A stretch of DNA of 64,000 nt from Paracoccaceae bacterium (GTDB lineage: Bacteria > Pseudomonadota > Alphaproteobacteria > Rhodobacterales > Rhodobacteraceae): assembly GCA_016124615.1 (NCBI GenBank), contig WGNF01000003.1, forward strand, positions 62,001-126,000. The letters are read 5' to 3'. Below the pieces are notes generated by a model that saw only the letters and a program-made list of their open reading frames with translations, made no database searches and was not told where the DNA came from. How positions within the stretch are numbered: position 1 is the first letter of the stretch; each line of letters begins with the position of its first letter. The position numbers and the translations under genes were made by a program. Shown one piece after another: positions 8,473-17,752 of this stretch.

Positions 8473-8500
8473 TTGCGCCGGGGGCGCGGAACGGTCAGGG
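8473..8500 (+). promoter_or_regulatory. Putative promoter, TTGCGC-N16-TCAGGG
   Basis: TTGCGC (8473-8478) and TCAGGG (8495-8500) are spaced 16 bp apart, just ahead of the Shine-Dalgarno of the membrane protein gene at 8529. The same arrangement with a similar spacer occurs before the DUF924 gene at 42339-42366. A TTG-containing -35 is usual in Rhodobacteraceae; the -10 is weak. Confidence 0.35.
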
Positions 8501-8528
8501 TCACGCGGCCGTGACAGGAGAGTGAGTG

Positions 8529-9506
8529 ATGAAGCCGTTCCGCCCCGCCCCGCGCCCCGCGTTCTGGAGCGCGACACCCCCCGCGATCTTTCCGCCGCTG
8601 CTGGGTCTACTCGGCCTCGGGCTGGCTTGGCGGCGCGGGCTGGCGGCACTGGGCTTGCCGGGCGATCCGGCCGAGATGCTGCTGGGCGGGCTGACGCTGC
8701 TGGCGCTCTTTTGCTATCTCGCCTACGCCACCAAACTGCTGCGCCGCCCATCCGTGCTGATCGAGGAGATGCGCACGCTGCCCGGCCGTGCCGGGCTGGC
8801 CGCGATGACCGACAGCGTGATGCTGCTCGCCTCGGTGGCGCTGCCCTATGGCCACGGCCTTGCGACCGGGGTGCTCTGGCTCGGGCTGGGGCTGCATGGC
8901 GGGCTGGCGTTGCTGATGGTGCGCTATTTCCTGGGCGCGCCGCCGCCGCAGCGGCGGGTGACCCCGGCCTGGCACCTGACCTTTGTCGGCTTCATCATCG
9001 GCGCGCTGGCGGCAGTGCCGCTGGGGCTGGTGCTGCTGGCGCAGGTGATCCTGATCGCGACGGTGCTGGCCGCGCTGGCGATCTGGGCGGTCAGCCTCTG
9101 GCAGTTCGCGCGGGAAACGGTGCCCGCCCCGCTGCGCCCGATGCTGGCGATCCATCTGGCACCCGCGTGCCTCTTTACCGTCGTGGCGGCCGGGCTGGGC
9201 TGGGCCACGCTGGCGGCGGCGTTCGGTGCTGTCGCGGTGGCGGTGGCGCTGAGCCTGCTGGCGGCGGCGCGCTGGATCACGGCGGCGGGGTTCTCGCCGC
9301 TCTGGGGCGCCTTCACCTTTCCGCTGACGGCGCTGGCCAGCGCGGGCTTTGCGCTTGGCACGGTCGGCACCGGCGAGGCGGGGCGGCTGCTGGGCGTGGC
9401 GGCGCTGATCCTGGCCACCGGGGCGGTGCCTGCCATCGCCTACCGCGTGCTGCAACTCTGGGCCAAGGGCCAGCTTGGGCCGCGCACGGCCTCTGCCGTG
9501 GCCTGA
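8529..9506 (+). CDS. TDT/SLAC1-family membrane transporter (TehA-like)
   Basis: 325 residues with about ten hydrophobic segments and little else. The pattern of short loops and the opening PPAIFPPLLGLLGLGLAWRR matches the tellurite-resistance/dicarboxylate transporter (TDT, SLAC1) family of inner-membrane anion channels. ATG 8529 is preferred over an in-frame GTG at 8526, since AGGAG (8516-8520) is spaced 8 nt from it. The transported anion is unknown. The gene is solitary between the dioxygenase gene and guaB. Confidence 0.7.
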   Translation: MKPFRPAPRPAFWSATPPAIFPPLLGLLGLGLAWRRGLAALGLPGDPAEMLLGGLTLLALFCYLAYATKLLRRPSVLIEEMRTLPGRAGLAAMTDSVMLLASVALPYGHGLATGVLWLGLGLHGGLALLMVRYFLGAPPPQRRVTPAWHLTFVGFIIGALAAVPLGLVLLAQVILIATVLAALAIWAVSLWQFARETVPAPLRPMLAIHLAPACLFTVVAAGLGWATLAAAFGAVAVAVALSLLAAARWITAAGFSPLWGAFTFPLTALASAGFALGTVGTGEAGRLLGVAALILATGAVPAIAYRVLQLWAKGQLGPRTASAVA

Positions 9507-11033
<1,527 letters not shown>

Positions 11034-11066
11034 GGCGGTGTCTGCGCCGGTCAAGCAGGTGTCACG

Positions 11067-12245
11067 ATGACGCCCGGCGCCCGCGTCGCGGCGGCGATCG
11101 ACATTCTGGACCGCATCGCGGCCGGAACCCCGGCCGAACAGGCGCTGACCGGATGGGCGCGCGGCAACCGGTTCGCAGGCTCGGGCGACCGCGCGGTGAT
11201 CCGCGACCACGTCTTTGACACGCTGCGCTGCTGGCGCTCCTTCGCCGCGATGGGCGGGGCTGCGACCGGCCGCGGCCTGATGCTTGGTGCCCTGCGTGCC
11301 GATGGGGCCGACCCCGCGGCGCTGTTCACCGGCGCGGGCTATGCGCCGCCACCTGTGACGGAAGTAGAGAAAGCCTTTCTGGACAGTCCCTTGACGCTCG
11401 ATCTTCTGGTGGCGCTCGATTGCCCCGACTGGCTTGCCCCGGCGCTGCGCGACAGTCTGGGCGATGATTTCGCGGCGGTGATGGCGGCGCTGCGGCACCG
11501 CGCGCCGGTGTTTCTGCGCGTCAATCTGGCGCGCGGGAATGTGGCCGGGGCGATCGCCGCGCTGGCGGCCGAGGGCATCCGCGCCGTGCCGCATCCGCTT
11601 GCGAAGAGCGCGCTGGAAGTAACGGAAAACGCACGAAAGATTCAAACCAGTGCGGCCTATGCCACGGGCCTTGTGGAACTGCAGGATGCCGCATCGCAGG
11701 CGGTTGTCGAGATGCTGCCGCTGCGCGCCGGGATGCAGGTTCTCGACTATTGCGCGGGGGGTGGCGGCAAGGCGTTGGCAATGGCCGCACGCGCGCCGAT
11801 TTTGACCCATGCGCATGACATCGACCCCGGCCGGATGCGTGATCTGCCGGCGCGGGCGGCGCGGGCCGGAACCAAGCTGCGGCCGCTGCCGACCGCCGCG
11901 CTGGCCAGCGCCGCGCCCTTCGATCTGGTGCTGGCCGATGCGCCCTGTTCCGGCAGCGGCAGCTGGCGGCGCGCGCCCGAGGCGAAGTGGCGGCTGACCC
12001 CCGGACGGCTGGCCGAGCTGACCCAGATGCAAGCCGGGATTCTCGTTGCGGCATCGCAGCTTGTGGGGCCCGGCGGGGTGCTGGCCTATGCGACCTGTTC
12101 GCTGCTGAACGCGGAAAATCAGGCGCAGGTGGCGGCGTTCCTCGCCGCCCATCCCGGCTGGCAGATCGAGGCAGAGCGGCGCCTGACCCCGCTGGATGGC
12201 GGCGATGGGTTCTTCGTCGCAATCATGAGACGAAATAAGCCTTGA
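11067..12245 (+). CDS. RsmB-type 16S rRNA (cytosine-C5) methyltransferase
   Basis: 392 residues of the RsmB/NOP2/Sun family. The N-terminal part (about 1-140) is the NusB-like RNA-binding region. The SAM site is VLDYCAGGGGKALAMAA (about 228-244), and the two catalytic cysteines lie in DAPCSGSGSWRR and YATCSLLNAENQ. It should methylate a cytosine in 16S rRNA, as RsmB does at C967 in E. coli, but specificity within this family is hard to assign. The stop at 12243-12245 lies only 6 nt before the left arm of the inverted repeat that ends at the cckA start. Confidence 0.85.
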   Translation: MTPGARVAAAIDILDRIAAGTPAEQALTGWARGNRFAGSGDRAVIRDHVFDTLRCWRSFAAMGGAATGRGLMLGALRADGADPAALFTGAGYAPPPVTEVEKAFLDSPLTLDLLVALDCPDWLAPALRDSLGDDFAAVMAALRHRAPVFLRVNLARGNVAGAIAALAAEGIRAVPHPLAKSALEVTENARKIQTSAAYATGLVELQDAASQAVVEMLPLRAGMQVLDYCAGGGGKALAMAARAPILTHAHDIDPGRMRDLPARAARAGTKLRPLPTAALASAAPFDLVLADAPCSGSGSWRRAPEAKWRLTPGRLAELTQMQAGILVAASQLVGPGGVLAYATCSLLNAENQAQVAAFLAAHPGWQIEAERRLTPLDGGDGFFVAIMRRNKP

Positions 12246-12250
12246 AGTGA

Positions 12251-12345
12251 ACACGTTGAAGCTGAACTCTTCGGTCTTAATCGCGGCTTAAGAGTTTCGG
12301 GCCCCTATGACGGGGAACCGAATCTGAAACGGAGCTTCAACGTGT
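12251..12345 (+). promoter_or_regulatory. 13-bp inverted repeat spanning the cckA leader and covering its start codon
   Basis: The left arm ACACGTTGAAGCT (12251-12263) and right arm AGCTTCAACGTGT (12333-12345) are perfectly complementary. The right arm includes part of the Shine-Dalgarno GGAG (12331-12334) and the GTG start (12342-12344). In an RNA that contains both arms, the helix would hide the ribosome-binding site. The left arm lies upstream of the CtrA box, so only read-through transcripts from rsmB would carry it. Confidence 0.7.
12277..12291 (+). promoter_or_regulatory. CtrA box upstream of cckA
   Basis: TTAA-N7-TTAA is perfect: TTAA 12277-12280, seven bases, TTAA 12288-12291. A possible -10 TATGAC lies at 12306-12311, 14 bp after the box, a spacing expected when CtrA covers the -35. 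Because CckA feeds phosphate to CtrA in alphaproteobacteria, this would be a feedback loop. The match is exact, but function is inferred. Confidence 0.65.
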
Positions 12346-14687
12346 CGAACCCGGCACTGACCCGACTGCCGCTGACCGATACCGCCGCCGGGCTTTCCAC
12401 CCGTCTTGGCTGGGTGCTGGCGGTTGCGGTGACCTGTCTGGCCGCGGCGAGCGTGCTGACGGAGCCGTTCACGCGGCTCACGCTCGCCTCGGGCGGCGCG
12501 GTTTTCCTGATGCTGGCGGTCTTCATCCTGCTCGGCCGTCTGGTGCTGCGGCGGCGGCTGGCAACGCTGCGCCGACAGGTGGAGGCGTTGGTGGCCCACG
12601 ACGCGGCACCCACCTTCTGCACCGATTCGATCGGCCAGATCGACTTTCAGAACGCCTCGGCCGGGGATCGTTTCGGCCCGCAGGGTGGCGAAACGCTGGT
12701 GCGCGCGATGGGGGGCCTCTTTGCCAACCCCTCGGCGGTGATGTTCCGGCTGCAATCCAAGGCCGCCGCCGTCGGTGCCGCGCGCGAGGATGTGGTGACC
12801 CGGCGCGGCCATGCCCGCCTGTCGGTGCACCGGATCGGCGGGCGCCGGTTTCTCTGGCGGCTGGAAGAGATGCTGGAGCGCAGTGGATCCGGTCGCGGCG
12901 CCGAGTCGCTCGGCCTGCCGATGCTGGTCGCCTCCAAGGGCGGAACGATCCTGTTCATGAACGATGCGATGCGGCGCCTCGTGGGCGGGCGGCCGAAATC
13001 GCTCGACCGGGTGTTTCGCCATCTGCCATTGCGCTCAGGCGAGGAAACGATCGTCTCGGGTGCCGATGGCCCGCTGCGCGCGCTGGTCGCCGAGATCGAG
13101 GGCGCGGGCGAGCGGCGTGAAATCTATCTGCTGACCGCCGCCGCCGCGGGCGAACGATCGCTTGGCCCGGACGAGGCGGTTTTCGAAGAACTGCCGGTGG
13201 CGCTGGTCCGGCTCGATTCCGAGGGCACGGTGGAGAATGCCAACCGGATCGCCCGGGATCTTCTGGCCCTGACGCGCGAGGAAACCCCGGCGTTCACCGA
13301 GGTGGTGGAGGGGCTTGGCCGTCCGGTCGGCGATTGGTTCAAGGACGTTGTCGGCGGCCGTGGCCCCGTGCATTCAGAGGTGCTGCGGGCGACGCGGCTC
13401 GACGCCGACCGCTTTCTGCAAATCTCGCTGCGGCGCACCGTGGACAACGGAACGCCGGGTGTTCTGGCGGTGCTGAGCGACGCCACCGAACTCAAGACGC
13501 TCGAGGCGCAGGTGGTGCAGAGCCAGAAGATGCAGGCGATCGGCCAGCTTGCCGGCGGCGTGGCGCATGATTTCAACAACCTGCTGACGGCGATCTCGGG
13601 GCATTGCGATCTGCTGCTGCTGCGGCACGAGCGCGACGACCCGGACTACGCCGACCTTGTGCAGGTGCATCAAAACGCCAATCGCGCCGCCAGTCTGGTG
13701 CGGCAGCTCCTGGCCTTCTCGCGCAAGCAGACGCTCAAGCCCGAGGTGATCGACCTGCGCGAAACGCTCGGCGACCTCATGCACCTGCTGAACCGTCTGG
13801 TAGGCGAACGGGTGACGCTGGTGCGCAACTACGATGAGGCGCTTGACCCGATCCGGGCCGACAAGCGGCAGCTTGAGCAGGTCTTGATGAACCTGATCGT
13901 GAATGCGCGCGACGCCATGCCGGATGGCGGCCGCGTCTGGATCGAGACCGAAAACCGCGCCCTGACCGAAGACCTGCTGCGGGACCGCGCGGTGGTGCCG
14001 CGGGGCAACTACGTGATCATCCGGGTCCGCGACGAAGGCACCGGCATCCCGCCGGAGCGGTTGACGAAGATCTTCGAGCCCTTCTACACGACCAAGCGCC
14101 CGGGCGAGGGCACCGGCCTTGGCCTCTCGACCGCCTACGGGATCGTCAAGCAAACCGGCGGCTTCATCTTCGTCGACAGCATTCTGGGCACGGGCACGAC
14201 CTTTTCGCTCTATTTCCCGGTCTTCGCGGGGCAGGTGGCGGATCAGGCCGAGGATGCCGGGGTCAAGGCCGCGCGGGTCGACGGGCCGGTGCCGAACGTG
14301 AGCTTTCCGCTGCTGCGGGCGGGCGAGGGCGTCGTTCTGCTGGTCGAGGACGAGGCACCCGTCCGTGCCTTTGCGGCGCGGGCGCTGCGGATGCGCGGCT
14401 ACACTGTCCTGGAGGCCGAAAACGCCGAGGATGCGCTCGACATGCTGGCAGATGCCGCGCTGAAGGTGGACGTGTTCGTGACGGATGTCATCATGCCGGG
14501 GATGGATGGCCCGAGCTGGGTGCGCGAGGCGCTCAAGGACCGCCCCGAGGTGCGGGTGGTCTTCGTGTCCGGCTATGCCGAGGATTCCTTCACCGAGACT
14601 CAGGCACGGATCCCGAACTCGGTCTTTCTGCCCAAGCCGTTCTCGCTGGGGGAACTGACGGCGACGGTCCAGGGGCAGATCCATTGA
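12342..14687 (+). CDS. cckA: Hybrid sensor histidine kinase CckA
   Basis: 781 residues in the order: two membrane segments (about 20-43 and 50-70), two PAS-like regions (about 85-350), HisKA dimerisation helix with phospho-accepting H409 in GGVAHDFNN, HATPase (N-box QVLMNLIVNARDAMP, G-boxes DEGTGIP and GEGTGLGLSTAYGIVKQTGG), and a C-terminal receiver domain with acceptor D715 in VFVTDVIMPGMDG. This layout, and the SQKMQAIGQLAGGVAHDFNN block, identify CckA, which signals through ChpT to CtrA and, in Rhodobacter, affects motility and gene transfer agent production. The start codon is GTG with GGAG 7 nt upstream, inside an inverted repeat. Confidence 0.93.
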   Translation: MSNPALTRLPLTDTAAGLSTRLGWVLAVAVTCLAAASVLTEPFTRLTLASGGAVFLMLAVFILLGRLVLRRRLATLRRQVEALVAHDAAPTFCTDSIGQIDFQNASAGDRFGPQGGETLVRAMGGLFANPSAVMFRLQSKAAAVGAAREDVVTRRGHARLSVHRIGGRRFLWRLEEMLERSGSGRGAESLGLPMLVASKGGTILFMNDAMRRLVGGRPKSLDRVFRHLPLRSGEETIVSGADGPLRALVAEIEGAGERREIYLLTAAAAGERSLGPDEAVFEELPVALVRLDSEGTVENANRIARDLLALTREETPAFTEVVEGLGRPVGDWFKDVVGGRGPVHSEVLRATRLDADRFLQISLRRTVDNGTPGVLAVLSDATELKTLEAQVVQSQKMQAIGQLAGGVAHDFNNLLTAISGHCDLLLLRHERDDPDYADLVQVHQNANRAASLVRQLLAFSRKQTLKPEVIDLRETLGDLMHLLNRLVGERVTLVRNYDEALDPIRADKRQLEQVLMNLIVNARDAMPDGGRVWIETENRALTEDLLRDRAVVPRGNYVIIRVRDEGTGIPPERLTKIFEPFYTTKRPGEGTGLGLSTAYGIVKQTGGFIFVDSILGTGTTFSLYFPVFAGQVADQAEDAGVKAARVDGPVPNVSFPLLRAGEGVVLLVEDEAPVRAFAARALRMRGYTVLEAENAEDALDMLADAALKVDVFVTDVIMPGMDGPSWVREALKDRPEVRVVFVSGYAEDSFTETQARIPNSVFLPKPFSLGELTATVQGQIH

Positions 14688-14907
14688 CCAGGTTGCGGAT
14701 GGCGCGAAAACGGCTTCGTGCGGAACATCCGCGCGGAATTTGTGCGGACCGGGATCCGGCGGCCGCGCAGCGGGTGCGGGCGGTGTTGCGCGCGTCCCGC
14801 GCTCCCGTTCTCCGCCCAAGGCAACGGGTCCGGCGATCAGACCGATGCGCTGCCGCCAGACAGCAGTTTGCGGGATGAAACCCGGGCGCGGCGGGACGGC
14901 CGCCGCC

Positions 14908-16092
14908 CTACCGCGCCAGCAGGCGCATGCCGCGGGTGAGGCCCTCGAGCGACAGCGGGACCATCGCACCGCCGATCGCGTCGCGCACGAGGCCGATCGA
15001 GGGGGTGGCGGCCCAATAGGCCTCCGGGATCGGGTTGATCCAGAGCCTGTCCGGCCATTGCTGGCAGGCACGCTCAAGCCAGACCCGGCCCGGTTCGGGG
15101 TTCCAGTGTTCGGAGGCCCCGCCGACATGGGTGATCTCGTAGGGCGACATGCTCGCATCGCCGACGAAAATGCATTTGTAGCCCCGCCCATAGGTCCGCA
15201 GCAGTTCGGCGGTCGGAATGCGCGCCTCCCAGCGGCGGCGGCTGTCGCGCCAGACGCCCTCGTAAAGGCAGTTGTGGAAGTAGACCTGTTCGAGCTGCTT
15301 GAATTCGGCGCGGGCGGCGCTGAACAGCTCTTCCACCACGCGGACGTGGGCGTCCATGCTGCCGCCCACGTCGAGGAACAGCAGCACCCGCACCGCGTTG
15401 CGCCGCTCGGGCCGGGTGCGCAGATCGAGCCAGCCATGTTCGGCGGTGGCCCGGACGGTGCCGTCAAGGTCAAGCTCGTCTGCGGCCCCCTCGCGGGCCC
15501 AGCGGCGCAGGCGCCGCAGCGCGACCTTGATCGTCCGGGTGCCAAGCTCGACACGGTCGTCATAGTCGCGAAAGTCGCGCCGGTCCCAGACCTTGACGGC
15601 GCGGCCCCGGCGCGCCTCGGTCTGGCCGATCCGCACGCCCTCGGGGTTGTCGCCCCAGGCGCCGAAGGGCGAGGTTCCCGCCGTCCCGATCCATTTCGAG
15701 CCACCCTCGTGGCGGCCTGTCTGCTCGGCCAGCCGTTGGCGCAGCGCCGCCATCAGCGCCTCGAAACCGCCAAGCGCCATGATTTCGGCGCGTTCCTCGG
15801 CGGTCAGGACCCGCTCGGCCATCTTCGCGAGCCAGTCGGTCGGCAGGTCGAGCGCCTCGAGCACCGCCTCGGCGGGAATCGCGTCAAGGCCGCGGAAGCA
15901 CGCGGCAAAGGCGCGGTCGAACCGGTCGATGTGGCGTTCGTCCTTCACCATCGTCAGCCGGGCGAGGTGGTAGAACCCCTCGGCGTCGTAGGTCACGAGA
16001 CCCGCGCGCATCCCTTCCAGAAAGCCGAGATACTCGCGCAGGGACACCGGAACCCCGGACTTGCGCAGCGTCTCGAAGAACGGGAGGAACAT
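14908..16092 (-). CDS. CoxE-type VWA domain protein
   Basis: 394 residues. The start ATG at 16092 (MFLPFFETLRKSGVPVSLRE) is typical for this family. The C-terminal half is a von Willebrand A fold with a MIDAS-like loop: LFLDVGGSMDAH, where DVGGS keeps the DxxxS shape (usual form DxSxS). The family works with MoxR AAA+ ATPases as a chaperone pair for metal-enzyme or complex assembly. A MoxR gene is on the same strand about 1.7 kb upstream, but here GNAT, a repeat array and a small membrane protein gene lie between. Its ATG is 5 nt from the stop of the small gene, indicating coupled translation. Confidence 0.85.
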   Translation of the reverse strand: MFLPFFETLRKSGVPVSLREYLGFLEGMRAGLVTYDAEGFYHLARLTMVKDERHIDRFDRAFAACFRGLDAIPAEAVLEALDLPTDWLAKMAERVLTAEERAEIMALGGFEALMAALRQRLAEQTGRHEGGSKWIGTAGTSPFGAWGDNPEGVRIGQTEARRGRAVKVWDRRDFRDYDDRVELGTRTIKVALRRLRRWAREGAADELDLDGTVRATAEHGWLDLRTRPERRNAVRVLLFLDVGGSMDAHVRVVEELFSAARAEFKQLEQVYFHNCLYEGVWRDSRRRWEARIPTAELLRTYGRGYKCIFVGDASMSPYEITHVGGASEHWNPEPGRVWLERACQQWPDRLWINPIPEAYWAATPSIGLVRDAIGGAMVPLSLEGLTRGMRLLAR

Positions 16093-16097
16093 CGCCG

Positions 16098-16262
16098 CTA
16101 GATCATCCGTTCCAGCAAGATCGTCAGGAACATGCCGAGGATGCCGAAAAGGATCAGGTAGACGCCCGCGTATTGTGCGATGTCGAGGCCGCTTCCCTTG
16201 CGGCGGCGCGCGCGAAGCGCGCCGAACACGGCCCCGATCAGCATTGCGGCATATACGATCAT
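16098..16262 (-). CDS. Small two-helix membrane protein, function unknown
   Basis: 54 residues: MIVYAAMLIGAVFGALRARR, a short basic loop (RRRKGSGLDI), then a second hydrophobic helix (YAGVYLILFGILGMFLTILL) ending ERMI. The first helix, positive loop and second helix suggest an inner-membrane hairpin. Starts at ATG 16262; stop TAG is 5 nt from the VWA gene start, so the pair is probably translated together and this protein may anchor or assist the MoxR/VWA system. I recall short ORFs at this place in related genomes, but cannot name a family. Confidence 0.7.
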   Translation of the reverse strand: MIVYAAMLIGAVFGALRARRRKGSGLDIAQYAGVYLILFGILGMFLTILLERMI

Positions 16263-16400
16263 CCTGCGTCAGCCCTTTCCGGCGCCGGTGCGGGCCGACA
16301 CTTCTGCCGCCCGCCCGCGCATTCCTGTTCGAGCCGAGCCATAGCCTGCCCGGCGCGGAGTGTCGAGCCGGGCCGCCCGATCTGCGACACGTCGCCCCGA

Positions 16401-16466
16401 TCCGACGAAGCGGTACGGGCTTGCCGACGAAGTAGTTCGGGCTTGCCGATGAAGCGGTACGGGCTT
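16401..16466. repeat. Three tandem 22-bp repeats
   Basis: Unit GCCGACGAAGCGGTACGGGC plus TT occurs at 16401-16422, 16423-16444 and 16445-16466 with one to four differences between copies. The frame 22 is not a multiple of 3, arguing against coding. It sits 135 bp upstream of the small membrane protein start, so it might also be an operator array. Confidence 0.8.
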
Positions 16467-16692
16467 GGGTATGGGGCTGGGGATGGTGCGGCGGCGGGGC
16501 CGTTTCGCCACAGGGCGTCGATGGGAGGGATTTGACTCGGCGGGCCGGATGAGCGGTCAACGGAATGCCATGCGCCTTTAGGCGGCGCGGGGATCAGAGA
16601 CGCATGTGGCCCCGGCGCCGCATTGCCCCCGAGACCCAGACGCGCCGCGAACGGGAGGCGCATTGACGGTTTGTTGGTCGGTGGGCCAGCGT

Positions 16693-16804
16693 CGGCCATC
16701 GTTGATGACCGGGGGGGGCGACGCCAATGCGGTGGTAGCCACGATGCCGATACGGTTGGAACACTGACCGGCGGCGGTGTTGAAAGTTTGGTCGGCAGCC
16801 GACC
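16693..16804 (-). pseudogene. Degenerate copy of the GNAT gene 3' end (copy 3, most decayed)
   Basis: Read on the minus strand it still encodes RIGVAPP where the GNAT gene encodes RIGVVTPF, followed by a one-base insertion and GGTCATCAA for GTTCATCAA. The block GGCGGTGTTGAAAGTTTGG (plus strand) matches the gene's GGTGGTGTTGAAGGTTTGC. An extra ~30 bp is inserted in the middle. Confidence 0.6.
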
Positions 16805-16915
16805 TTTAACACCGGGCGCCCAAACAACCGCACGACGCGCCGACGGAGTGCCGCGCGGTTCTGCGGGCCGACCCTGCGTGCGCCGGGGGCGCATCGCGGG
16901 CCCGCCGGTCGGTTC

Positions 16916-17003
16916 CGGTTGCACTTGATGAACCGGGCCTTCAGGCTGATGCGGTTGCCGCGTCAATAGGGGGCGGTGTTGAAGGTTTGCTTCAGTCCGC
17001 AGG
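16916..17003 (-). pseudogene. Degenerate copy of the GNAT gene 3' end (copy 2)
   Basis: By eye about three quarters of positions match the GNAT 3' end across ~85 bp without any indel. The minus-strand frame reads LKQTFNTAPY-stop-RGNRISLKARFIKCNRN, against LTQTFNTTARQLYDRIGVVTPFIKYNRR in the gene. Beyond the point where the gene stops, the copy continues RPAGPRCAP. Confidence 0.75.
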
Positions 17004-17126
17004 CCGGGAACGCTGCGCGACTCCGAGCGGCGCGTTACCCTGAACGACCTGCGGACCGAGCGCCGTACGGTCCCGAGACCCCTCCCGTCGCCAGCCGGAG
17101 GCGCATCCCAGTCCGCCGGTCGGCGT

Positions 17127-17212
17127 CGGTTGTGCCTGATGGCCGGGGTCACGACGCAATGCGGTCGTCAAGCTGATGGGTGGCGGTGTGGAATCTGCGT
17201 CACCAGCAAACC
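17127..17212 (-). pseudogene. Degenerate copy of the GNAT gene 3' end (copy 1, nearest the gene)
   Basis: The minus-strand frame ends VVTPAIRHNRR, against VVTPFIKYNRR in the gene, and then continues RPADWDAPP. The upstream half has a stop codon and small indels (LVTQIPHRHPSA-stop). It lies ~75 bp beyond the GNAT stop codon. Confidence 0.75.
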
Positions 17213-17287
17213 CTGCGCGACGCCGAGCGGCACGCGCGCCCAAACGCCGCGCGACCACCAAGCCCACTCCCGCGCCGGTCCTGCCGC

Positions 17288-17731
17288 TCACCGCCGGTTG
17301 TACTTGATGAACGGGGTCACCACGCCGATGCGGTCGTAGAGCTGGCGCGCGGTGGTGTTGAAGGTTTGCGTCAGCCAGTAGACCGTGGGCGCCCCGGCGG
17401 TGTCGGCGGCGGCGTAGACCGCTTCGATCAGGGCGCGGCCGATGCCCTGGCCGCGCACCTCCGGGTCGGCGTAGAGGTCTTGCAGGTAGCAGACGTTTTC
17501 GACCCGCCAGCCGTGGCGGTGGAAGAGGTAGTGAACAAGGCCCACCGGCCTGCCGTCAACCTCGGCGATCAGGCCGTGGAATTCGTGGTCGTCGCCCGAC
17601 AGCATCCGCGCGAAGGAGCTGCGGTAGACCTCTTCGCTGACCGTGCTTTCGTAGAACACCAGGTAGGCGGTCCAGAGGCGGCGCCATTCGGCCTCGTCAC
17701 TGGCGACAAGCGGGCGGATGGTCAGGGTCAT
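17288..17731 (-). CDS. GNAT-family N-acetyltransferase
   Basis: 147 residues, one GNAT domain: beta strands 1-4 with VGLVHYLFHRHGWRVENVCY, then the acetyl-CoA site VRGQGIGRALIEAVYAAAD (RGxGxG/A), and the C-terminal WLTQTFNTTARQLYDRIG typical of this group. It transfers an acetyl group to an amine of unknown identity. It starts 22 nt downstream of the MoxR gene on the same strand, so it probably shares its transcript. Its last ~90 bp are the source of the degenerate copies found downstream. Nothing in the gene itself looks damaged. Confidence 0.85.
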   Translation of the reverse strand: MTLTIRPLVASDEAEWRRLWTAYLVFYESTVSEEVYRSSFARMLSGDDHEFHGLIAEVDGRPVGLVHYLFHRHGWRVENVCYLQDLYADPEVRGQGIGRALIEAVYAAADTAGAPTVYWLTQTFNTTARQLYDRIGVVTPFIKYNRR

Positions 17732-17752
17732 GGGGTGTCCTTTGGCATGGGG

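Larger units (their letters stand above)
16263..17287 (-). other. Gene-free stretch of decayed repeats downstream of the GNAT gene
   Basis: About 1 kb without a credible gene. The part next to the GNAT stop codon (about 16660-17287) is a tandem array of degenerate copies of the GNAT 3' end. The part next to the small membrane protein gene contains a triple 22-bp repeat (16401-16466) and otherwise nothing recognisable. A long open frame on the minus strand (16259-17152) has Arg/Pro/Ala-rich composition typical of random GC-rich DNA, and is not called. Confidence 0.75.

Noticed and set aside
16401-16466. CRISPR array
   Set aside because: The 22-bp units are directly adjacent with no spacers, only three in number, and there are no cas genes.
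16259-17152. 297-codon minus-strand open frame across the repeat array
   Set aside because: Its C-terminal portion of copy 17127 (MTPAIRHNRR) only reflects the decayed GNAT end. The rest is random-looking, with no Shine-Dalgarno and no domain.
16660-17400. Diversity-generating retroelement (template and variable repeats at the GNAT 3' end)
   Set aside because: No reverse transcriptase or Avd gene is in the window, differences are of all types rather than adenine-directed, several copies have indels and stop codons, and GNAT is not a typical target fold.
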